Shown: piece by piece, positions 1 to 7,894 of the stretch
Position numbering within the stretch: position 1 is the stretch's first letter
Layout: every line of letters starts with the position of its first letter
The notes under the pieces: generated by a model
What the model was told of the DNA's origin: nothing
Database searches by the model: none
The model's input: only the letters and a program-made list of their open reading frames with translations
Position numbers and translations under genes: made by a program
From: Proteiniphilum sp.
GTDB lineage: Bacteria; Bacteroidota; Bacteroidia; Bacteroidales; Dysgonomonadaceae
Length of the DNA: 10,581 nucleotides
NCBI GenBank assembly: GCA_031255275.1
Contig: JAIRSV010000122.1
Coordinates: forward strand, 1 to 10,581
Direction: 5' to 3'

Positions 1-192
1 TCCGCTTCTTCAGGGCAAGGCTTGCCTGCCCGTTCATTATTGCTTTTTCCGGGTTACACGCGCGGCGTGAACGACGTGAGCGCCGCAAACTAACACCGAC
101 ATATTGTCATATTACCCCATTAGTCACACTGGCTCATTCGCTTAACCCTACCCCATTCCGGGCTGTCAGCTCCGAAAAAAAATAGCAAACAT

Positions 193-223
193 TTTGTGAA
201 TCCGTTTGAAAAGAATATCTTTG
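193..223 (+). promoter_or_regulatory. Bacteroidota-type promoter of the rimP-nusA-infB operon
   Basis: TTTG at 193-196 is followed after exactly 19 bases by TATCTTTG at 216-223. This matches the -33 TTTG and -7 TAnnTTTG elements recognised by the primary sigma factor of Bacteroidota, with the usual spacing. Transcription should begin at about 228-231, giving a leader of roughly 58 bases before rimP. The match is complete in both boxes. The start site itself is inferred. Confidence 0.8.
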
Positions 224-238
224 CAGCCGTAAAGAATG

Positions 239-271
239 AGGGAAGCAGGACACACCGCTTCCCTTTTTATT
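239..271 (+). terminator. Terminator-like hairpin in the rimP leader (possible attenuator)
   Basis: AGGGAAGC (239-246) pairs perfectly with GCTTCCCT (257-264) around a 10-base loop. TTTTTATT follows at once (264-271). This has the form of an intrinsic terminator, but it lies between the promoter and the first gene, starting only about 10 bases after the expected transcript start. If it works, some transcripts stop before rimP. NusA, encoded by the second gene, is known in other bacteria to promote pausing and termination at such hairpins, so feedback control of the operon is plausible. The structure is seen; the regulation is inference. Confidence 0.6.
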
Positions 272-287
272 CGCACAGGATTAGAGT

Positions 288-755
288 ATGATCGACAAGA
301 AACGGATTATCGACTTCACGGAGCAGTACCTGAAAGGTTCGTCCAGTTATCTGACGGACGTTTCGACCGGTGCGGATAATACCATTACCGTCGAAATTGA
401 TGACGATCACGGCGTGGATATTGACGGTTGTGTCGCACTGAGCCGCTATCTGGAATCGAAACTCGACCGTGATGAGGAGGACTTCGAACTGACAGTCACC
501 TCGGCGGGACTCTCGTCACCCTTCAAAACGCTGCGCCAGTACAAAAAATTTGAAGGCAAAGAGGTTGAAGTGCTGAGCAGGAACGGTCAGAAAGTCACCG
601 GCCGGCTGAAGTCGTCCGACGACAGTGGCTTTACGCTGTCGGTCTCCAAAAGGGTGAAGCCTGAAGGCGCCAAACGAAAAACAGAGGTGGAAGAAGATCT
701 CCGCTTCGCGTTTGATGAAGTAAAACACACAAAATATCACATACGGTTTAAATAA
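288..755 (+). CDS. rimP: Ribosome maturation factor RimP
   Basis: RimP is a cytoplasmic factor that binds the 30S subunit during late assembly. The product has 155 residues, the normal family length. The N-terminal domain (about 1-80) carries the family pattern: a VEID strand near 35-38, the VDIDGCVALSRYLESKLD block at 43-60, and TSAGLSSPF (71-79) at the place where most relatives read SPGLDRPL. The C-terminal SH3-like domain (about 82-155) contains the FEGKEVEV strand and a lysine-rich insertion near 121-135. ATG 288 is preceded only by a weak AGGA. It is the first gene of the operon and ends one base before nusA. The assignment rests on both sequence and position. Confidence 0.95.
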   Translation: MIDKKRIIDFTEQYLKGSSSYLTDVSTGADNTITVEIDDDHGVDIDGCVALSRYLESKLDRDEEDFELTVTSAGLSSPFKTLRQYKKFEGKEVEVLSRNGQKVTGRLKSSDDSGFTLSVSKRVKPEGAKRKTEVEEDLRFAFDEVKHTKYHIRFK

Positions 756-756
756 T

Positions 757-2199
757 ATGGCTAAGAAGCAGAAAACCATCAGCCTCATTGATACCTTTTC
801 CGAATTCAATGAACTGAAAAATATCGACAAAGCTACACTCATCAGCGTGCTGGAGGAATCCTTCCGCAGCGTCATCTCCAAAAACAACGGCACGGACGAG
901 AATTATGACATCATTATTAACCCCGACAAGGGCGACCTGGAAATATGGCGTAATCGGGTGATTGTGGAAGACGGTGAACTGCAGGATCCCAATCTGGAAA
1001 TCAGCCTCTCGGACGCACTGAAGATCGACAGGGACTTCGAAGTGGGAGAAGAGGTGACCGACGAAGTATCACTCGATCACTTTGGCCGCCGCACCATCCT
1101 GAACCTCAGACAAACGCTGGCGTCAAAAATCCTGGAACTGGAAAAGGACAACCTCTACAACAAGTATAAGGAAAAAGTGGGAGAAGTTGTGTCGGGAGAA
1201 GTCTACCAGGTCTGGAAAAAAGAACTGCTGCTGCTCGACGATGAACATAACGAACTGATTTTACCCAGAGCGGAACAGATACCCACCGATTTCTACAGAA
1301 AGGGGGAACATGCCCGCGCCGTAGTAGCCCGCGTCGAAAATATGAACAACAATCCCCGAATCATCCTCTCACGCATCTCGCCCGTACTCCTCGAAAGGCT
1401 GTTTGAACAGGAAATTCCGGAAATATCCGACGGCCTGATCACCATCAAAGGCATTGCCCGTATTCCCGGCGAACGCGCCAAGGTATCGGTAGAGGCCTAT
1501 GATGACCGAATCGACCCGGTAGGAGCCTGCGTCGGGATGAAAGGCTTCCGCATCCACGGCATAGTGCGGGAATTACGCAACGAAAACATCGACGTCATCA
1601 ATTTCACGAACAACACGCCTCTCTACATCCAGCGCGCACTGAGTCCGGCAAGGATCAACTCCATCACCGTAAGAGAAGAAGAGCGTCGCGCCGAAGTATT
1701 CCTTAACCCGGAAGAAGTCTCCCTCGCCATCGGCAAAGGAGGTGCCAATATCAAGCTGGCCTCCATGCTCACCGGCTACAACATCGAAGTGTTCCGCGAC
1801 ATCGACGAAGTGGACGAAGAAGACATCTATCTCGACGAATTTCGCGATGAGATTGACGGCTGGGTCATCGACCAGTTGAAAAGAGTCGGATGCTCCACCG
1901 CCAAAAACGTACTCGCGATGGGACGGGAAAGAATCATCAGGGAAGCAGACCTGGAAGAAAATACCGTGGACGAAGTACTGTCCATCCTGCGCTACGAGTT
2001 TGAGGAAGAACCGGAAGACGGCAGTGCATACGCTGACGCGGATACGGAACCGGAAACGGGAGAAAATCCTGCAACGGAAGCGGAAATGGAAGCAGAAGCA
2101 GATACGGAACCGGAGGATATGTATGATATTACGGAAGTGGATGCGGCTATGGAAGAGGCTATGAACACGGAAGAGGAAAACGGTCACCAACCAGGCTGA
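757..2199 (+). CDS. nusA: Transcription termination/antitermination protein NusA
   Basis: NusA binds RNA polymerase and nascent RNA and modulates pausing, termination and antitermination. The 480-residue product shows the standard order: an N-terminal polymerase-binding domain (about 1-125), an S1 domain (about 140-205), KH1 with a GMKG loop (260-263), and KH2 with a GKGG loop (326-329). A helical segment (about 355-415) and a very acidic tail (about 416-480) follow. The tail is rich in Glu, Asp, Thr and Ala and contains a duplicated ADTEPE motif. It does not look like the paired AR domains of the Escherichia coli protein. The gene starts one base after rimP, without a clear Shine-Dalgarno sequence, and lies 67 bases before infB, so the three genes should be co-transcribed. 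Confidence 0.97.
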   Translation: MAKKQKTISLIDTFSEFNELKNIDKATLISVLEESFRSVISKNNGTDENYDIIINPDKGDLEIWRNRVIVEDGELQDPNLEISLSDALKIDRDFEVGEEVTDEVSLDHFGRRTILNLRQTLASKILELEKDNLYNKYKEKVGEVVSGEVYQVWKKELLLLDDEHNELILPRAEQIPTDFYRKGEHARAVVARVENMNNNPRIILSRISPVLLERLFEQEIPEISDGLITIKGIARIPGERAKVSVEAYDDRIDPVGACVGMKGFRIHGIVRELRNENIDVINFTNNTPLYIQRALSPARINSITVREEERRAEVFLNPEEVSLAIGKGGANIKLASMLTGYNIEVFRDIDEVDEEDIYLDEFRDEIDGWVIDQLKRVGCSTAKNVLAMGRERIIREADLEENTVDEVLSILRYEFEEEPEDGSAYADADTEPETGENPATEAEMEAEADTEPEDMYDITEVDAAMEEAMNTEEENGHQPG

Positions 2200-2266
2200 T
2201 CCCCGCTGAAACAATACACATACTGTTCACAACATAAAAAAGAGAGTAAAAGGTTAAGAGAGATAT

Positions 2267-5200
2267 ATGCCTGTAAGACTGATAAAAGTATCCAAAAACC
2301 TGAATGTGGGAATCAACACCCTTGTTGAATTTCTGCATAAGAAGGGTTTTGAAGTAGAAGCAAATCCCAACGCAAAAATTGAGGATGGACAGTATGACTT
2401 GCTGATGGCCGAATTCGGCAAAGATAAAAGCATACACAAAGCGGCAATCATTACCCGTGAAAAACTTCGTCGTGACGAAAAGCGGGAAACTGTCGCCATA
2501 GAGGGATATGGATCCCGGGAAGGACACACCACCTCCAAGAAAAAGGCGGAAAGAGAAATCATCGAAACGGAAATACCGGATGAGATGAGGCCACATTTCA
2601 ATGTCATAGGCAGCATTGATCTCGACAACCTTCATAAAAAGAAAAGCGAACCGAAGAGCGAAGCGCCTAAAAGCAAGGGAACGGCAAAGGAAAATCCGGC
2701 TCCACCCGCCCCTCCGAAAGAAAAGGTGACAAAAGAAATACAGCCTGAACCCAAAACGGAAAAACCGGCGCCTGTGGAACCGGCTCCGGTCAAGTCGGTT
2801 CCCGCCGAGCCTGTACCCGTGGAACCGGCTCCGGCCAAACCTGCTCCCGTGAAATCAGCACCTGTGGAACCGGTTTCGGTCGAATCCGGACCAGTCGCGC
2901 CAGCGTTCGTCGAACCGGCGTCCGCCGAACCCGCGACGTCACTCCGGACGGAGGAAGCAAAAAAAGAGGTAAGGGAAGTAAAAGAGGCAGCGCCTAAAAA
3001 GGCAGAAACAAAAGAGGTCAAAGAGATCAAAGAGGTCAAAGAGATCAGGACAGAAGAGAAAAAGGAAGAGGCCATACATCCGGCTGAAACGGAAAAAACA
3101 GAAATAACGGAAAAAGCCGAACCGACAGCAACAAAAGCGCCCGTCCGGAAAGAACGGAAAGAAAAGAAGGAAGGGAAAGAATCGGAGACAAAGCCGGAAT
3201 CGGAATCCGTATCCGTATCCGTACCCGCAGTACCGGAAAAATCAGAGACGGAGGCGCCCGGGGATGACCCCGAAAAGGAAAAGAAGGCTGAAGAGTCTAA
3301 CCCCGACAAAGTATTCCGGTTACGCAAGAATAAGTTGGAATCCAATATTGTAGTGAAAGGGTCTATCGACCTCAATTCCATCAACGACCGTACCCGGCCG
3401 CCCAGAAAATCGAGAGCGCAGCGGAAGAAAGAGCGCATTGAACGCGAACAGAAGGCGCTCGAAAGCAGAAAGCAGAAGGACGAAAAGACAAAACTGCTGA
3501 AGAAAGAGGTGGTCGACGAAAAGAAAAAGTTGCCGAGTACCGCCGGAAGTAACAGCGAAGCCGGAAAGAAAAAGAGAAAGCGTATTCGTTCCGCTCAGGT
3601 AAACATAGACAAAACCGCCACCTCATCACCTTCCCCCCGCAGCGCCGCCAGTCATCAGGGGCCGAAAAGCAGCAGCAGCAGCAAAAGGCTGTCGCTCCGG
3701 AAACCGCTTAAGGCCGACGTCAGCGAAGAGGATGTACAAAAGCAGATAAAAGAAACGCTTGCCCGCCTCACGGAGAAAAGAGGGAAAAAAGCGGGTGCCA
3801 AGTACCGTCGCGAAAAGCGCGAGGCCAGCGTTCAGAAGCAGCAGGAGGAACTCAAAAAGCAGGAGAGGGCAAGCAGCGTATTGCAGTTGACGGAATTTGT
3901 CACGGCAAACGACCTGGCGAACATGATGAATGTTCCCGTCATCAATGTAATATCCACCTGTATGAGTCTTGGGGTAATGGTGGCCATCAACCAGCGCCTC
4001 GACGCCGAGACTATCAATATCGTGGCCGAAGAATACGGCTTCAAGACTCAATATGTGAGCGCTGACGTAATTGAAGCAATCGCCGAACAGGAGGATGCGC
4101 CCGAAGATCTGATACCGCGTTCCCCCATCGTCACGGTGATGGGGCACGTGGATCACGGGAAGACATCGCTTCTCGACAGCATCCGCAGCACCAACGTCAT
4201 TGCGGGCGAAGCCGGAGGTATCACGCAGCATATCGGCGCCTACAACGTACAGTTATCGGACGGACGCAAAATCACCTTCCTCGATACGCCGGGACACGAA
4301 GCCTTCACCGCCATGCGTGCGCGCGGCGCCAAGGTGACCGACGTGGCAATCATCATCGTGGCGGCTGACGACAGTGTGATGCCGCAGACGGTGGAAGCGA
4401 TCAATCACGCGGGAGCGGCGGGCGTACCGATCGTGTTTGCCATCAACAAGATCGACAAGCCGGGTGCCAATCCCGAAAAGATAAAGGAGAAACTGGCTGA
4501 AATGAATTACCTGGTGGAAGACTGGGGAGGAAAATACCAGTCGCAGGACATATCGGCCAAGAAAGGTATCGGTATTCACGAGTTACTCGAAAAGGTATTG
4601 CTCGAAGCGGACTTGCTGGAACTGAAGGCCAATCCTGACCGGAGGGCGCTCGGCTCCATCATCGAGTCGTCGCTCGACAAGGGAAGGGGCTACGTAGCCA
4701 CCGTACTGGTCGAAACCGGCACGCTCAGGCAGGGCGATACCGTGCTGGCAGGCTCCTACTTCGGCCGTGTGAAGGCGATGTTCAACGAGCGCAACCAGCG
4801 CATAGAAGAGGCAGGCCCGTCGGAACCGGCGCTGATCCTCGGTCTGAACGGAGCGCCTCAGGCCGGCGACACGTTTAACGTGATGGAAACGGAACAGGAG
4901 GCCCGGTCGATTGCCAACCGGCGGGAGCAGTTGCAGCGCGAGCAGTCGCTGCGTACGCAGAAAATGCTTACTCTCGACGATATAGGGCGACGTATTGCCA
5001 TCGGCAATTTCCAGCAATTGAACATCATCGTGAAGGGGGATGTGAACGGATCGGTGGAAGCTCTCTCCGACTCACTGATACGACTCTCCACGGAAGAGAT
5101 ACAGGTGAATGTGATTCACAAGGCGGAGGGACAAATATCGGAATCGGATGTGACGCTGGCTGTTGTTTCCGACGCCATTATCGTCGGCTTCCAGGTACGC

Positions 5201-5623
5201 CCTTCGCTCGGCGCCCGCAAAGAGGCCGAAAAAGAGGGGGTGGACATCCGCCTCTATTCCATCATCTACGACGCTATCGAAGAGGTGAAGGCTGCTATGG
5301 AAGGGATGCTTTCTCCCGACATAAAGGAGGAGATCACCGGCAATGTGGAGGTACTGGAGGTATTCAAAATATCGAAGGTGGGCACTGTGGCCGGATGTGT
5401 GGTACGCGACGGCAAAATGAAGCGTTCGGCGCGTATCCGTCTTATCCGCGACGGTATTGTGATCTTTACCGGCGAGCTGGAATCGCTGAAACGGTTCAAA
5501 GAGGATGTGAAAGAGGTAACGCTGGGTTACGAATGTGGTATCACCATCCGCAATTTTAATGATATAAAAGTGGGCGATGTTGTTGAAGCCTACGAAGAGA
5601 CTGAAGTTAAGAAAACATTATAG
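2267..5623 (+). CDS. infB: Translation initiation factor IF-2
   Basis: IF-2 is the GTPase that places initiator fMet-tRNA on the 30S subunit and promotes 50S joining. The product is long, 1118 residues. Residues 1-60 form a first IF2_N-type domain. About 75-530 is a low-complexity linker: a Pro/Val/Ala/Glu stretch (about 165-225), then Lys/Glu-rich sequence, five Ser encoded by five AGC codons (3668-3682), and basic segments. A second IF2_N-like domain lies at about 539-600. The GTPase domain has GHVDHGKT (626-633), AGGITQHIG as switch I, DTPGH (673-677), NKID (727-730) and SAK as G5. Domains II-IV follow, with the fMet-tRNA-binding GYECGI motif around Glu1089-Cys1090. ATG 2267 is preceded by a weak AAGAGAG. 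It is the last gene of the nusA operon. The length excess over Escherichia coli IF-2 lies entirely in the N-terminal linker. Confidence 0.98.
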   Translation: MPVRLIKVSKNLNVGINTLVEFLHKKGFEVEANPNAKIEDGQYDLLMAEFGKDKSIHKAAIITREKLRRDEKRETVAIEGYGSREGHTTSKKKAEREIIETEIPDEMRPHFNVIGSIDLDNLHKKKSEPKSEAPKSKGTAKENPAPPAPPKEKVTKEIQPEPKTEKPAPVEPAPVKSVPAEPVPVEPAPAKPAPVKSAPVEPVSVESGPVAPAFVEPASAEPATSLRTEEAKKEVREVKEAAPKKAETKEVKEIKEVKEIRTEEKKEEAIHPAETEKTEITEKAEPTATKAPVRKERKEKKEGKESETKPESESVSVSVPAVPEKSETEAPGDDPEKEKKAEESNPDKVFRLRKNKLESNIVVKGSIDLNSINDRTRPPRKSRAQRKKERIEREQKALESRKQKDEKTKLLKKEVVDEKKKLPSTAGSNSEAGKKKRKRIRSAQVNIDKTATSSPSPRSAASHQGPKSSSSSKRLSLRKPLKADVSEEDVQKQIKETLARLTEKRGKKAGAKYRREKREASVQKQQEELKKQERASSVLQLTEFVTANDLANMMNVPVINVISTCMSLGVMVAINQRLDAETINIVAEEYGFKTQYVSADVIEAIAEQEDAPEDLIPRSPIVTVMGHVDHGKTSLLDSIRSTNVIAGEAGGITQHIGAYNVQLSDGRKITFLDTPGHEAFTAMRARGAKVTDVAIIIVAADDSVMPQTVEAINHAGAAGVPIVFAINKIDKPGANPEKIKEKLAEMNYLVEDWGGKYQSQDISAKKGIGIHELLEKVLLEADLLELKANPDRRALGSIIESSLDKGRGYVATVLVETGTLRQGDTVLAGSYFGRVKAMFNERNQRIEEAGPSEPALILGLNGAPQAGDTFNVMETEQEARSIANRREQLQREQSLRTQKMLTLDDIGRRIAIGNFQQLNIIVKGDVNGSVEALSDSLIRLSTEEIQVNVIHKAEGQISESDVTLAVVSDAIIVGFQVRPSLGARKEAEKEGVDIRLYSIIYDAIEEVKAAMEGMLSPDIKEEITGNVEVLEVFKISKVGTVAGCVVRDGKMKRSARIRLIRDGIVIFTGELESLKRFKEDVKEVTLGYECGITIRNFNDIKVGDVVEAYEETEVKKTL

Positions 5624-5624
5624 A

Positions 5625-5668
5625 AAATCCCCCGCGAATTACTTCCGTCAAAAGCGGGAGGATTTCAG
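5625..5668 (+). terminator. Hairpin after infB, possible weak terminator
   Basis: AAATCC plus CCCGC (5625-5635) pairs with GCGGG (5654-5658) and GGATTT (5660-5665), an 11-bp stem with a single bulged A at 5659 and an 18-base loop. It begins one base after the infB stop codon. The following bases are CAGGGG rather than a U-run, so termination may be weak, or the hairpin may act as an mRNA 3'-end stabiliser. Confidence 0.45.
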
Positions 5669-5695
5669 GGGCTTCATTTATGCTAACCAGTTGAC

Positions 5696-5793
5696 ATTGT
5701 AATTTTAATTTCTATCCTGAGAGCGGCCGCATCTGCTCTTTTATCAAGGTGGATGCGGCCACACACGCAGGAGACGGAAATCGAAATTACAAT
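5696..5793. repeat. 98-base nested inverted repeat between infB and the ompH-like gene
   Basis: The outer arms are 5696-5712 and 5777-5793. The first ten bases, ATTGTAATTT, pair perfectly with AAATTACAAT (5784-5793). A T-G wobble and one A-C mismatch follow, then five more pairs (5708-5712 with 5777-5781). Inside lies a second perfect 9-bp hairpin, GGCCGCATC (5725-5733) with GATGCGGCC (5752-5760). As RNA this would fold into a long stem with an inner GC-rich hairpin, ending about 50 bases before the ompH-like ATG. It could be a structured leader, a processing site or a small MITE-like remnant. I see no target-site duplication at its ends, and I do not recognise it as a known riboswitch. Confidence 0.6.
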
Positions 5794-5843
5794 AGCAGCC
5801 GGAGCTGTGATAACCAAATATTCACTTTATAAAATTGTTGACG

Positions 5844-6368
5844 ATGACAAAGAAGTTTTTTTTCACGCTACTCCTGTTTATTTCACTGGTCGGAGTGACT
5901 GCATTTTCACAAGTGTTGCCGCAGGCCTCCATAGCCTGCGTGAATACCGCGGAACTGCTGGATCAAATGCCCGAAAAAGAGCAGGCCGCACAGCAACTGC
6001 TTATATTAAGTGAGAATTACAAAAAGGAACTTGAACTGATGCAGAACGATTACAATAAAAAGTATTCCGACTATATCTCCTATCAGGTATCCCTTTCAGA
6101 GAATATCAAACTGCGCAGAATGCAGGAGCTTACCGAACTGGAAAACAAAATAAGACAATTCATGGAACTGGCGCAGAAAGACATCGAAAATCAGGAAAAA
6201 GAATTACTCCAACCGCTGAAGGAAAAGATAAACAGCGCCATTCACGCCGTCGGAACCGAACACAAATACACGGTGATATACGACCTGGCCAATCCGGGAA
6301 TTGCTTTCGTATCGCCCGAGGCAGTGAATATCAATCCCTACGTAAAATTGAAACTGGGCATCCGCTAA
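5844..6368 (+). CDS. OmpH/Skp-family periplasmic chaperone
   Basis: The product, 174 residues from ATG 5844, resembles the OmpH (Skp) family, periplasmic chaperones that hold unfolded outer-membrane proteins. It has a clear signal peptide: TKK followed by a hydrophobic run (residues 5-18) and AFS|Q near 20-23, giving a mature protein that probably begins with Gln. The mature part starts with a SIACVNTAELLDQMPE-type strand and helix typical of Bacteroidota OmpH proteins. Long charged helices follow (about 45-130), which would form the coiled-coil arms, and then a C-terminal strand region containing YTVIYDL. A TTG three codons upstream (5835) could also start the frame, but ATG directly before TKKFFF fits the signal peptide better. 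There is no Shine-Dalgarno sequence. murI starts 18 bases downstream, a frequent neighbour of ompH genes in this phylum. Confidence 0.85.
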   Translation: MTKKFFFTLLLFISLVGVTAFSQVLPQASIACVNTAELLDQMPEKEQAAQQLLILSENYKKELELMQNDYNKKYSDYISYQVSLSENIKLRRMQELTELENKIRQFMELAQKDIENQEKELLQPLKEKINSAIHAVGTEHKYTVIYDLANPGIAFVSPEAVNINPYVKLKLGIR

Positions 6369-6386
6369 ACAATCCTCAAAAAAGAC

Positions 6387-7253
6387 GTGGAGGAACAAAT
6401 TGACCAAAGAAGCCGGAATGTGAATAGGGGGCCTGTCGGCGTCTTTGATTCCGGATACGGCGGACTTACGGTACTCTCCGAAATAAGGGCGCTCTTGCCG
6501 GAGTATGATTATATTTACCTGGGCGACAACGCGCGTGCTCCGTATGGGAACCGTTCCTGCGAACGGGTTTACCAATTCACACTCGAAGCCGTGAAATGGT
6601 TTTTCAGGCAAGGGTGTCATCTCGTCATCCTGGCCTGCAATACCGCTTCGGCAAAAGCGTTACGCACCATTCAGCAGATCAATCTTCCGGAACTCGATCC
6701 CCACAGGAGGGTGCTGGGCGTAATCCGTCCCACGGCCGAATCGGTGGCAGCCCTTTCGGAAAGCGGCCATACAGGTATTCTGGGGACGGAAGGAACTGTC
6801 CTGTCGGGATCGTACGAGATGGAAATCGGCAAGCTATACCCTCATGTGACCGTAACGGGGGAAGCGTGTCCCATGTGGGTTCCCCTTGTGGAAAACAGGG
6901 AGTACGACAAACCGGGCGCTGACTATTTTGTTAAACAGCACCTGGAAAGGCTTTTCGAAAAAGATCCCCTCATCGACACACTCATCCTGGGATGTACGCA
7001 CTATCCGCTGCTCACGGATAAGATAATCCGCTTCCTGCCGAAAGAGGCAAAAGTAATTTCCCAGGGAAAATATGTGGCGCGAAGCCTTATGGATTATCTG
7101 CAAAGGCGCCCCGAAATGGAAAGGAAGTGTACGAAGAAAGGAAGCATAAGCTATTTTACCACCGATTCGCCCGAGAAATTCGGACAGCAGGCATCCATTT
7201 TCCTGAAAGAGCGGGTTGACGCTTCACAAACCGATCTTGAACAAAAGCTATGA
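6387..7253 (+). CDS. murI: Glutamate racemase MurI
   Basis: MurI interconverts L- and D-glutamate in the cytoplasm, supplying D-Glu for peptidoglycan. The 288-residue product has GVFDSGYGGLTVL (18-30) with the general-acid/base Asp21-Ser22. It also has the LGDNARAPYG block (45-54), the first catalytic cysteine in ACNTAS (Cys84), and the second in LGCTHYPLL (Cys203). All key residues are present. There is no ATG near the N-terminus. GTG 6387 is the likely start, and a second in-frame GTG at 6420 would also keep the whole fold. The last bases overlap the next gene in an ATGA (7250-7253), which suggests translational coupling with the cvpA-like gene. Confidence 0.96.
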   Translation: MEEQIDQRSRNVNRGPVGVFDSGYGGLTVLSEIRALLPEYDYIYLGDNARAPYGNRSCERVYQFTLEAVKWFFRQGCHLVILACNTASAKALRTIQQINLPELDPHRRVLGVIRPTAESVAALSESGHTGILGTEGTVLSGSYEMEIGKLYPHVTVTGEACPMWVPLVENREYDKPGADYFVKQHLERLFEKDPLIDTLILGCTHYPLLTDKIIRFLPKEAKVISQGKYVARSLMDYLQRRPEMERKCTKKGSISYFTTDSPEKFGQQASIFLKERVDASQTDLEQKL

Positions 7254-7894
7254 ACTGGTTTGATCTGACTGCGGGCTTACTGCTGTTTATCGCCTTTGTC
7301 TGCGGATACCGCAAAGGACTGATCATGCAGCTTGCAGGTTTAGCGATTATCGTGCTGGCAGGCATCTTCGGGGGAAGTCTGGCAAAAATCATCCTGCCTG
7401 GGATAAACAGGCTGGTCGATCTCTCACCGGAGGTGGCAAAGGTATTGTCCTTTATCCTCGCCTTCGCCGTTATAGCGGTTGTTCTTTCGCTGACAGGCCG
7501 GATACTGGAGCGATTTATCAACGCGGTTTTTCTCAGTTTCATCAACCGCCTGCTGGGCGCCGTGACCGCCACCGGCGCCATGATGATATTCCTGAGTATC
7601 ACCCTCCACCTGGTGTTGATACTCGACATTAATGAACAGGTGATCAACGGAAAGACGAAAGTGGAGTCGTTTTTCTTCAAACGGGTGGAAGCCGTGGCAC
7701 CCATCATCGTCTCCTATTTCAGACTGCAAATTTGGGACGAATATATACCCGAAAAATATCGCAAAGAACGGGATGAGCGTGTCGACAGCATCTATCGCCT
7801 GCACGTGCAGGCCGGCCCCGCGTACCGGCAACACCGCTTCAATGCGATACATTCACTAATCTGTCCGTCAAATGAAGTTATTACAAATCCATAA
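7250..7894 (+). CDS. CvpA-family inner-membrane protein
   Basis: The 214-residue product begins like the CvpA (colicin V production) family: MNWFDLTAGLLLF, then GYRKGLIMQL, the typical short positively charged turn after the first helix. Four membrane segments are visible at about 5-20, 27-45, 65-83 and 101-125. The C-terminal third (about 130-214) is hydrophilic, with a basic patch KYRKERDER. The tail after residue 180 is not a pattern I recognise, and its last 23 bases overlap psd. The molecular role of CvpA proteins in Bacteroidota is not established. In Escherichia coli the gene is needed for colicin V production and lies with purF. Family call is good; function is open. Confidence 0.82.
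   Translation: MNWFDLTAGLLLFIAFVCGYRKGLIMQLAGLAIIVLAGIFGGSLAKIILPGINRLVDLSPEVAKVLSFILAFAVIAVVLSLTGRILERFINAVFLSFINRLLGAVTATGAMMIFLSITLHLVLILDINEQVINGKTKVESFFFKRVEAVAPIIVSYFRLQIWDEYIPEKYRKERDERVDSIYRLHVQAGPAYRQHRFNAIHSLICPSNEVITNP

Noticed and set aside
62..86. GCGGCG / CGCCGC inverted repeat near the window start
   Set aside because: It has a 13-base loop and no T-run, and no upstream gene can be identified, so a terminator call is not supported.
3..179. Open plus-strand frame at the left edge
   Set aside because: The translation is Arg-rich and Pro-rich without any recognisable pattern, and it has no visible start. It is more likely non-coding.
1573..2214. Long minus-strand frame opposite the end of nusA
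   Set aside because: Its Phe/Arg-rich translation mirrors the acidic codons of the NusA tail. It has no independent coding signs.
2632..3438. Minus-strand frame of Ser/Thr/Gly/Phe composition opposite infB
   Set aside because: It is the antisense of the low-complexity IF-2 linker. Repeats in the linker keep it open by chance.
5691..5718. TTGACA-N16-TATCCT resembling a sigma-70 promoter before the ompH-like gene
   Set aside because: Bacteroidota use TTTG/TAnnTTTG signals, and the match overlaps the 5' arm of the inverted repeat. It is probably coincidental.
5753..6013. Plus-strand frame overlapping the start of the ompH-like gene
   Set aside because: It is a frame shadow. The overlapping frame from 5844 has a signal peptide and family features, and this one has none.
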